A stretch of DNA of 64,000 bases, taken from Bubalus kerabau. Taxonomy: Eukaryota; Chordata; Mammalia; Artiodactyla; Bovidae. The stretch lies in the NCBI RefSeq assembly GCF_029407905.1, contig NC_073646.1, positions 17,688,001-17,752,000 of the forward strand. Reading direction: 5' to 3'. The notes below the pieces were generated by a model. The model was given only the letters and a program-made list of their open reading frames with translations. It made no database searches and was not told the origin of the DNA. The translations under genes were made by a program, and so were the position numbers. Numbering within the stretch: the first letter of the stretch is position 1; every line of letters begins with the position of its first letter. Positions 56,025-64,000 of this stretch are shown here, piece by piece.

Positions 56025-56375
56025 AAGAGGCAATGTAGTAAAGTAGCTAAGAGCACAGCCTCTGAAGTGAACCAGCATGGGTTCAAATCCCATTTCTGTG
56101 GCCTTGGGCATGTTACTCAATACATGCCTCAGTTTCCACATCCATAAAATGGGATGATGATAATAGTGATTACAACAGAAGCTTTAGCACTGTGCCTAGC
56201 ACATGGTGAGTGCTCTGTAAGTCAACTCAAATTACTCTTATCTTCACAATACTCCCCCAACTCCCCTCGCAGTAGAATTATCATCCCTAATTTACTGGTG
56301 AGGAGCAGGACCCAAGTTTATGCAGCTGGTAATGAAGCCAGGACCGTAACCAGGTCAGTCTAACTCAAAAGCTAA
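56025..56375. mobile_element. Full-length MIR (sense) then partial MIR (antisense)
   Basis: 56025-56245: aagagcacagcctctgaagt, gggttcaaatcccatttctg (tRNA-like B box), atgcctcagtttccacatcc, agcactgtgcctagcacatg. 56246-56375: ctaatttactggtgaggagc, tgaagccaggaccgtaacca. Confidence 0.8.
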
Positions 56376-57049
56376 TACTCTTTACACATGATATTTATTC
56401 AATTAAAAAAAACCTATCAAGTTCCTTCAAGTTCCTTCCTATCAAGTTCCTTCTAAAAAGATACAAAGAATAAATCACAAAAGCTGATGTTACAGAGGGT
56501 CTGACCAAGCCTTTAGCTGTACATGGACAGAATGCAGTGGGGGGTGGGTGGACTTTGCCTATTGACCACAGAGCTGACTGCCTGGGCCCAAAGCTAGGGA
56601 CTAATTGCCTCCCTTTGGGATTTGTAAGAGGCAAAGACTGGGTCCAGCAGTTTTCAAAACCATCCCCCTTCCCCACCTCTATGAGCAGAGGGGAGACACT
56701 GGCCAAGTGGGAAGGGCTGGTGACTGTCCCTGCCCACCCACTCAAAACGGAGAGAGATGGCTGCCTGGTCACTTGCAAAGGTCAGGTGCCTCCTCAAGGA
56801 GGGGAGACCAGAGTCTTTTTTTCCATGGGCATCTGCATAGCCAGCGGTCTTGCTCACCTGCTTTACACCTTCCTGCCAAGGGCAAAAGAGAATGGAGAGG
56901 GAAGGGGGAACATGGATGACCCTACACTCGGAGCCCTCAACGTGACGAGGTCAAGTGTGGTGATACTGTGGGTGCTGGCCCCTAGTGCTGGCCAGCCCTC
57001 AGACTCTCTGCCCATGGAGTCTCTGGATGCCAGGGTCCTCTTGAGACGG
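56376..57049. other. No gene recognised
   Basis: A tandem ctatcaagttccttc repeat lies at about 56414-56453. The 216-codon plus frame starting 56537 runs into the antisense SINE, so it is not a gene. Confidence 0.4.
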
Positions 57050-57181
57050 CTGCTGCTGCTGCTAAGTCGCTTCAGTCATGTACGACTCTTAGCGACCCCA
57101 CGGACGGCAGCCCACCAGGCTCCTCCATCCATGGGATTTTCCAGGCAAGAGTACTGGAGTGGGGTGCCATTGCCTTCTCCG
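57050..57181 (-). mobile_element. BOV-A monomer SINE, antisense
   Basis: ctgctgctgctgctaagtcg to ggtgccattgccttctccg. Perfect 11-base TSD tcttgagacgg at 57039-57049 and 57182-57192. Confidence 0.93.
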
Positions 57182-57479
57182 TCTTGAGACGGAGTCCCCC
57201 CTAAAACTGAGCTCCTCTCCTGAGTTTATGATTAGCCTCTTGATCCAAAACTTTACTTCCTTTCTTTTCCTGAACCTGCTCCCCTCAAGATTGTGGAGCA
57301 TCAAAGAAAAGGGGGGGACTGAAACCACACAGTAGACCCAGGTCCTTGTCCTTTGAAGTCAAGGACTTGCTTTAGTCTACCAGGCCTCCCCTGAGTCTCT
57401 AAAGACTGGCTCAGAAGTTGATGATTAGAAAACTGAAGATGTAGAAACAAAGAAGAGCTACTGGACTCAGAAACTGGTA

Positions 57480-58165
57480 ACAATTTAGACTATAAATCTA
57501 CAGATCAAAAAACTCCCAATTCCCTGAAAGACATGTAATAGATAAAGACTTGACACACATTCCTAAGTTGTTTTTACGGGAAGTAGACCTCTCCCCTCAA
57601 TAGATGGAAAAAGCTGACTGCAAGAACATAGATCCTAGACTAGTTGAAATCAGAAAGTCTGATTATGCTTGAAACTTCACCTTGATGCCAACCTATCTGA
57701 GAACCGTGCACAAGCTGATTATGTACCCTGAAGCCCCCTCTTACACAATGCCTTTAAAACTCCTTCCCTAAAAGTCATTGGGAAGTTTGGGTCTATTGAG
57801 CATGAGCTGCCCATTCTCCTTGTTTGGTGTCCTGAAATAAAGGCTGTACTTTCCTTCACCACAACCTGATGTTAGTAAACTGGCTTTACTGCTTGAGGGC
57901 AAGTGGACCCTGCTGCTGCTGCTGCTAAGTCGCTTCAGTCGTGTCCGACTCAGTGCGACCCCAGAGACAGCCCACCCGTCCCTGTGATTCTCCAGGCAAG
58001 AACACTGGAGTGGGTTGCCATTTCCTTCTCCAGTGCATGAAAGTGAAAAGTAAAAGTGAAGTCGTGCAGTCGTGTCCAACTCTTAGCGACCCCATGGACT
58101 GCAGCCTACCAGGCTCCTCCGTCCACGGGATTTTCCAGGTACTAGTTTGGTTCAATAACACACTC
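57480..58165 (+). mobile_element. ERV1-like solitary LTR, split by BOV-A2
   Basis: The promoter-like tgcctttaaaactccttccc near 57750, polyadenylation signal AATAAA at 57836, ctttccttcaccacaacctg and the end ggttcaataacaca suggest a gammaretrovirus-like LTR. The 5' limit is uncertain and no viral gene is present. SINE at about 57910-58138. Confidence 0.55.
57910..58138 (-). mobile_element. BOV-A2 SINE, antisense, truncated
   Basis: ctgctgctgctaagtcgctt, gttgccatttccttctccag and gcctaccaggctcctccgtc, ending early at gggattttccag. No clear TSD. Confidence 0.88.
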
Positions 58166-58299
58166 TCCTTGGGTATATGGATTCCTGGAAGCATCCTTCA
58201 ACCTGTGTCTGTTGGGCACTGGTGAACATATGCTCCACCACCCTCATCCCAGGGGCAACCTATACCAAGAACCCAGGAGGATCATGATCCAGATGTCCA

Positions 58300-58415
58300 C
58301 AGTGGTAACTTGCCTGATAACACTGGTTTTTCCTGACAAGACTCCTTAAATAAAATACTTGCACTTAAAATCTTGGTCTCAGGGTCTACTTCTAGGGAAC
58401 CCAACCTAGCCAAGA
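58300..58415 (+). mobile_element. Possible second LTR 3' end
   Basis: AATAAA at 58350, then cttggtctcagggtctactt and gggaacccaacctagcc resemble the end of a mammalian LTR. Weak. Confidence 0.35.
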
Positions 58416-59487
58416 GATGACTCTCGTAGCGGGTAGTGAGCCCCAGAGAAGGTAGCTGGGATTGGACCATCTGACCACCGTCCACCTTCCAGGGCTGCCC
58501 TTCTAGAGAAGGGACCCCAACAGTAAGAGGCCATGGGAGACACTCCCAGGGCTAGAAGTCCACCCACTGCCAGGACCTTCCAAACAGCTGACAAGTGCCT
58601 GCCACCAGGGCCAGCTCTTGAACCCCAGCCCGCCAAGGTCCTTCAGTGGGGACATCGGCCAGAGAAGAGGCAGCAAGAACAAAGCGAAAACTGTGGCCAT
58701 GGATGCAAAGTAAGGAGCCAGTCATGCTCCTTCTCTGAAACCACAGTCCTTCTCACTTCCAGGCCTCCAAGGGCTGTGATGAGCCAGCCTCCACTGTGCA
58801 TGAGGAGGGGGCGGTTAGGGGAGCCAGGCCCCTGAGAAGCCTCCCTGGGACTCCTGGAACTTTACACAAGTACTGCCCAACTGGCAGGAGGTAAGCCCGG
58901 GGCAACTCACGGCCACTTTTGCTTCCCCAGGGGAAGCCCCTTCCTGAGAAGAAAGACAACAGAGGGCGGCAGGCTGAGGAACATTCCAGCTGAGGGCTCC
59001 CAGGACAACCAAACCCCTCAGACTCGGTGGTAGCTGGAGCTCACACAGCCAGACTTTCGTCTTTGGCGGAAGGAAGTTTAAGACAGGGTTCTGTCAGTTG
59101 TAACCAAGATTTGGAGCCACATAAGAAAGTAAACTTATTTACTTCAGAGTCATGCAATTTTGCTTCTATTGCTCAACCGAAACAGAAGTCCCCACACTGA
59201 TATTTCTCTTGGTTACTGAATCAGACTATCCTTTGGCCATTTCCAAAAATCCAATCAGTTTGGTGCCCCTAAGGATGGCCACCAGCTCACTCCTTAGACT
59301 CTGAAGGCACTTAAGAGGTTCCAAGCAAACAGAATTTTTTTAAGAAAGAAGCAAGATACATACTGAGATAATAATCTGGGTATACTTATGAGGAATACAG
59401 TCTTATCACATTCAAGTTACACTTATCAAGTTAAGTCAGTTTTGAAAGTCCTCAGCCAGGATTTTCCCCTTAATTAGATTAATTTGC
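58416..59487. other. No gene or repeat recognised
   Basis: GC-rich to 59050, with overlapping domain-free frames on both strands; AT-rich afterwards. Confidence 0.4.
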
Positions 59488-59895
59488 AGTGGTCAAGGAT
59501 GTGGGCTTGGAGTCAGTCTCGGGTTCAAGTCCCTACCACAGCTGTGCAATTTTGGGTAAGTTTCTCAACCTCCCTGAGGCTCAGAAAAGTGAAAGTGAGT
59601 CACTCAGCCATGTCCAACTCTTTGTGACCCCATGGACTATACAGTCCATGGAATTCACCAGCCCAGAATGCTGGAGTGGGTAGCCTTTCCCTTCTCCAGG
59701 GGATCTTCCCAACCCAGGGAATGACTGAAGGCGGATTCTTTACCAGCTGAGCCATAAGGGAAACCCTCCTGAGGCTCGGGATCCCCAACTATAACATGCA
59801 GGTGCCAATGGCATCTATCTGGAGGGGTATCATAAGAGTCACACTGAGCCCAGGGTCCGGCACGTGGTGAGAACCAGAACACAATTATTACTACC
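59488..59895 (+). mobile_element. MIR SINE, sense, split by Bov-tA
   Basis: gcttggagtcagtctcgggt, tcaacctccctgaggctc before; ggatccccaactataacatg, gagcccagggtccggcacgt after. Confidence 0.8.
59583..59767 (-). mobile_element. Bov-tA SINE, antisense, in MIR
   Basis: cagccatgtccaactctttg to ccagctgagccataaggga. Perfect 10-base TSD cctgaggctc at 59573-59582 and 59768-59777. Confidence 0.93.
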
Positions 59896-59904
59896 ACCTC
59901 TGAC

Positions 59905-60158
59905 TTTTTGAAGCTCTAATACTTTGGCCACCTAATGAAACTGATTTATTGGAAAAGATCCTGACGCCGGGAAAGATTGAAGGAAGGAGGAGAAAGGGAC
60001 GACAGAGGATGAGATGGTTGGATGGCATCACTGACTCGACAGACACGAATTTAAGCAAGCTCTGGAAGTTGGTGATGGACAGGGAAGCCTGGTATGCTGC
60101 AGTTCATGGGGTCGCAAAGAGTCAGACACGACTGAGTGACTGAACTGAACTGAACTGG
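59905..60158 (+). mobile_element. BovB 3' end, sense
   Basis: aatactttggccacctaatg through RWLDGITDSTDTNLSKL coding to a (TGAAC)n tail. Confidence 0.9.
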
Positions 60159-60789
60159 ACTGATTTATCTGCAGCAAAGGAAACACACACAGGATTCACT
60201 TCCAAGGCTCTGAGTTATAGGCATCGAAGATCTAAGAGGGAGGGGTTCCTTTGGATAAAACAAGTCTCACATTAAAGTCGTTTTCAAAACATAAATATCC
60301 AGCAGCCAGGTGTGCAAATATCACTTTTCACTAAGCACATTTTCTTTTAGGCTCAAGCAAACATTCTTCCTCAGCAGGCAATCTGGCTTTCTAATAAAAG
60401 ATACCACACCCTACACGAGTCAGAATTATCTCCCAAGAATGTCTAAGAGCACACCACCCTGAGCCTGCTCGAATGGCTCCATAAAATACAATGGTAACAA
60501 CAGCCAGACTGGCCCATTAAACCATCATAGTAGCTGACCAGTGAGACCACAGCTCAGACATGTCTGTCCAGCTCTAACAGCCAAGCCCTTTCTGCCTTCC
60601 GATGGCCACTCAAGTGCTTCCCAGAATGAGGTCCACGGTTCACCTGCATCAGAATCTCCCAGCGCATTCACTCAAGAGCAGGTTCACTCAAGTCTTAGGA
60701 AACTGGAATCTGGGAGGCTGACATCTGGGAGCCCCACGGCCACAGCTCCTGACTGATTCTGATTGCTGGTGAAGACAACGGTGGCATCC
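60159..60789. other. No gene recognised; possible MER5A debris
   Basis: 60610-60780 contains cagaatgaggtccacggttc and cctgcatcagaatctccc, faintly like MER5A. The rest is unassigned. Confidence 0.35.
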
Positions 60790-60980
60790 CCTGTTTGAAA
60801 ATCCCCCCTCTGCTTGAAAGCTCTCCATAACAGCACCCCTGAAGCTGAAGTGTAAAGTCTAAGGGCTGGTTCTGGGCATCAAAGACTGCCTTCAAATCGT
60901 CTCCCAAGCTGGCCACTTGTCTACTCCTCCTTCTACCCAGGTCCAGCCAGCACCACCTCCCGCCTCGAAGCCCGCAGCAT
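60790..60980 (+). mobile_element. L2 fragment, sense
   Basis: tgaaagctctccataacagc and ctggccacttgtctactcct. Confidence 0.5.
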
Positions 60981-61451
60981 ATTACTCCTAACTGGTGTTC
61001 CCCAACATTTTCAAATACAGAGAAGCTGAAATAACTATACTATGGACCTGTTTAAATACATCACCAAGACTCTAAAATGAACAGTTATTAATGTTAATTC
61101 TGCAACTAATATTTTAAAAGCATGCTGTAATTGCTTTACTGCATATCTATTGATCTTTTTTGAGTGCATTTTAAAGTAAGTTGCAGGCACTAGGGCCCTG
61201 GACACTTCAGCAGGCATATCATTAACCAAAATGCATTTATGGCTCTTTCATTTTCCAGATAGAATTTATATGCAACGAAGTGTGTAAACCTTAAGTGATG
61301 AGTATGAAAGTGCATACACCTGTGTACCCAATGCCCCATCACTATGTGTCCAGAAATTTCCCTTTGGCTCCTTTCCAGTCAATCCCCTTCTCCAGTCACA
61401 ACCACCATCTCAATTTTTTACCATAGATTAATTTTGTGATTCTTGAACTTT

Positions 61452-63179
61452 CAGTTCAGTTCAGTTCAGTCACTCAGTCGTGTCCGACTCTTTGCAACCC
61501 CATGAATTGCAGCACACCAGGCCTCCCTGTCCCGGAGAAGGCAATGGCACCCCACTCCAGTACTCTTGCCTGGAAAATCCCATGGAAGGAGGACCCTGGT
61601 AGGCTGCAGTCCATGGGGTCGCTAGAGTCGGACACAACTGAGCGACTTCACTTTCACTTTTCACTTTCATGCATTGGAGATGGAAATGGCAACCCACTCC
61701 AGTGTTCTTGCCTGGAGAATCCCAGGAAAGGGGGAGCCTGGTGGGCTGCCGTCTATGGGGTCACACAGAGTAGGACACGACTGAAGTGGCTTAGCATAGC
61801 ATAGCATAGCATAGGCCTCCCTGTCTATCACCAACTCTCAGAGTTCACTCAAACTCACGTCCATCGAGTCGGTGATGCCATCCAGCCATCTCATCCTCTG
61901 TCATCCCCTTTTCCTTCTGCCCCCAATCCCTCCTAGCATCAGAGCCTTTTCCAATGAGTCAACTCTTCGCACGAGGTGGCCAAAGTACTGGAGTTTCAGC
62001 TTTAGCATCATTCCTTCCAAAGAAATCCCAGGGATGATCTCCTTCAGAATGGACTGGTTGGATCTCCTTGCAGTCCAAGGGACTCTCAAGAGTCTTCTCC
62101 AACACCACAGTTCAAAAGCATCAATTCTTCGGTGCTCAGCTTTCTTCACAGTCCAACTCTCACATCCATACATGACCACTGGAAAAACCATAGCCTTGAC
62201 TAGACGGACCTTTGTTGGCAAAGTAATGTCTCTGCTTTTGAATATGCTATCTAGGTTGGTCATAACTTTCCTTCCAAGGAGTAAACGTCTTTTAATTTCA
62301 TGGTTGCAGTCACCATCTGCAGTGATTTTGGACCCCCAAAAATAAAGTCTGACACTGTTTCCACTGTTTACCCATCTATTTGCCATGAAGTGATGGGACC
62401 AGATGCCATGATCTTCGTTTTCTGAATGTTGAGCTTTACGCCAACTTTTTCACTTTCCTCTTTCACTTTCATCAAGAGGCTTTTTAGTTCCTCTTCACTT
62501 TCTGCCATAAGGGTGGTGTCATCTGCATATCTGAGGTTATTGATATTTCTCCCGGCAATCTTGATTCCAGCTTGTGCTTCTTCCAGCCCTTCTCTCGAAC
62601 TTGAAGGGCTTGAAGTTCTTGAAACTTCTTCCAGTGTTTCTCATGATGTACTCTGCATATAAGTTAAATAAGCAGGGTGACAGTATACAGCCTTGATGTA
62701 CTCAGCAGTGGCCACAGGACTGGAAAAGGTCAGTTTTCATTCCAATCCCAAAGAAAGGCAATGCCAAAGAATGCTCAAACTACTGCACAATTGCACTCAT
62801 CTCACACGCTAGTAAAGTAATGCTCAAAATTCTCCAAGCCAGGCTTCAGCAATACATGAACCGTGAACTTCCAGATGTTCAAGCTGGTTTTAGAAAAGGC
62901 AGAGGAACCAGAGATCAAATTGCCAACATACACTGGATCATTGAAAAAGCAAGAGAGTTCCAGAAAAACATCTATTTCTGCTTTATTGACTATGCCAAAG
63001 CCTTTGACTGTGTGGATCACAATAACCTGTGGAAAATTCTGAAAGAGATGGGAATACCAGACCACCTGACCTGTCTCTTGAGAAACCTATATGCAGGCCA
63101 GGAAGCAACAGTTAGAACTGGACATGGAACAACAGACTGGTTCCAAATAGGAAAAGGAGTATGTCAAGGCTGTATACTG
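61452..63179 (-). mobile_element. BovB LINE with twin-primed 5' inversion
   Basis: 61452 to about 62697 is the antisense BovB 3' half, with (TGAAC)n tail complement and a 161-codon minus frame (61901-62386) keeping RIDAFELWCWRRLLRV. From about 62700 to 63179 the sequence flips to sense, covering the reverse-transcriptase core (FIDYAKAFDCVDHNNLWK). The two parts meet on the consensus with about 17 bases (tcaaggctgtatactgt) present in both. Perfect 11-base TSD tcttgaacttt at 61441-61451 and 63180-63190 brackets the whole, proving a single insertion. Hosts a BOV-A2. Confidence 0.95.
61532..61812 (+). mobile_element. BOV-A2 dimeric SINE, nested in BovB
   Basis: Complete dimer with an unusual (AGCAT)n tail, catagcatagcatagcatag. 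Perfect 13-base TSD aggcctccctgtc at 61519-61531 and 61813-61825. Confidence 0.95.
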
Positions 63180-63183
63180 TCTT

Positions 63184-63242
63184 GAACTTTATATATATGC
63201 AACTTTATATATATGCAGTTCTTAAACTTTATATATATGCAA
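63184..63242 (+). repeat. Triplicated actttatatatatgca unit
   Basis: Three copies of actttatatatatgca directly next to the BovB TSD, the last two separated by gttcttaa. Confidence 0.85.
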
Positions 63243-64000
63243 GTCATGCTCTCTTCGGTCTGGCTTCTATTTTGCATAATGGTTGTCAGCAGGATGTTCT
63301 ACTTAGCATAATGTTTGTGACATTCATCCATGCTGTGTGTATCAATATCTGTGTGTATCCTTTTTCCTTTATTGCTGAATAATGTTTCATTATATGAATA
63401 AACAATAAATTTGTTGTCCCTTACTCTGTTGATGAGCACCTGGGCGATTTCTAGTTTGGGGCCATCTATCACATATAGAGTTTTTTTGAATGTGCACGTA
63501 CAAGTTTTTGTGTAGACGTAACATTTTCATTTCTCTTTGGGGTGGCGCTGCTGGTTCATGGGGTAGATTTGCTTAGTTTTACAAGCAACTACTAGAATTT
63601 CTTCCTAAAGGGGTTACGTCACGTGATGTGCCCACAGCACAGTCTGAGAGTTCCGGTGGCTCCACGTGCTCACCAGCACTGCGTGTTGTCAGCCTCTGTG
63701 ATTTTAGTCATTCTGATAGGTGTGGTCTGACTAAGGTTTTAACCTGCATTTCTCTAATGGATAATGAAGCTGAGCACTTTTCCATGTGCTTTTAGATCAC
63801 TGCATGTGTCTTCTGCGAAACATCTGTTCAAAACTATTGCCCATTTAAAAACTGAACTTTGTCTTTTATTTATGAGTCATTGGAGTACTTTATATATTTT
63901 GGAAATTAAGTATGGTGTCTCCCCAACTGATAGGTCTCTCCAGGCAGCCTGGCTGGGTCACCCCTCCTTCTCAAAACACTCCAGGGCTTCTCACACCCAC

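Larger units (their letters stand above)
61005..63930 (-). mobile_element. Old L1M, antisense, interrupted by BovB
   Basis: Left piece to 61451: ttaaagtaagttgcaggcac, cctttccagtcaatcccctt. Right piece from 63180: tacttagcataatgtttgtg, ttgctgaataatgtttcatt, ctgataggtgtggtctgact, aactgaactttgtctttt. Collinear antisense L1. Beyond about 63930 nothing is assigned. Confidence 0.75.

Noticed and set aside
56020..56110. tRNA-like A and B boxes
   Set aside because: They belong to a MIR SINE head. No cloverleaf with intact acceptor stem can be drawn, so it is not a tRNA gene.
56537..57187. 216-codon plus-strand open frame, the longest in the window
   Set aside because: Its C-terminal ~45 codons read through the antisense BOV-A SINE at 57050-57181. 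The remainder has no domain and overlaps a different frame of similar size, so it is chance openness in GC-rich sequence.
61470..61804. Repeated near-identical units reminiscent of an array
   Set aside because: The repeats are the two monomers of BOV-A2, not a CRISPR or satellite array; the genome is mammalian.

Overview
The window is nuclear DNA from a ruminant, almost certainly a bovid. It is packed with BovB (RTE-class) LINE copies, BovB-tailed tRNA SINEs (Bov-tA, the BOV-A monomer and the BOV-A2 dimer), CHR-type cetartiodactyl tRNA SINEs and L1_BT-type L1 ends. That combination is diagnostic of cattle, sheep, goat or close relatives. Older mammal-wide layers lie beneath: MIR, L2, MER5A/B, MER20, MER58, MLT1-type LTRs and L1M. 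Family names come from memory of the consensus sequences, not from a search.

Only one protein-coding gene can be supported: two consecutive internal exons of synaptotagmin-17 (SYT17, B/K protein) on the minus strand at 32836-32956 and 30984-31139, both encoding C2B domain. Splice signals and codon phases agree, and the exons are separated by a 1,696-base intron. I find neither the C2A exon expected at higher coordinates nor the terminal C2B exon expected at lower coordinates. The rest of the window is therefore probably SYT17 intron: at least 31.0 kb of the upstream intron on the right and up to 31.0 kb of the last intron on the left. Most long open frames in the window are BovB or L1 reverse-transcriptase remnants or SINE read-through.

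Layout. 1-5 kb: mariner MITE, L1_BT tail, and an antisense L1 split by BovB. 5-11 kb: MIR, MER20, MER5, MER58 and first ruminant SINEs. 11-14.5 kb: microsatellites and a BovB split by an antisense BovB. 15-26 kb: MIR and L2 with SINE and BovB insertions and a HAL1/L1 remnant. 26-30.5 kb: antisense L1 with two SINEs, then an MLT1-type LTR. 30.9-33 kb: the SYT17 exons. 33-40 kb: MLT1 solo LTR, CHR, BovB, BOV-A2, MER20 and L1M. 41-46.6 kb: L2 with MER20 with BovB, L1 and BovB, then MLT1 with SINE. 47-53 kb: two copies of an unassigned ancient repeat, a probable L1 3' transduction, and the longest BovB. 53-60 kb: Tigger MITE, MIR pairs and an ERV1-like LTR. 61-64 kb: antisense L1 interrupted by a BovB with a twin-priming 5' inversion, which itself hosts a BOV-A2.

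No tRNA or rRNA gene, CRISPR array, origin, operon or recognisable promoter was seen. No new biological system is evident. The most informative signals are the well-delimited retrotransposition events: nested target-site duplications (TSDs), the twin-primed inversion, the probable transduction and the BovB tail classes.
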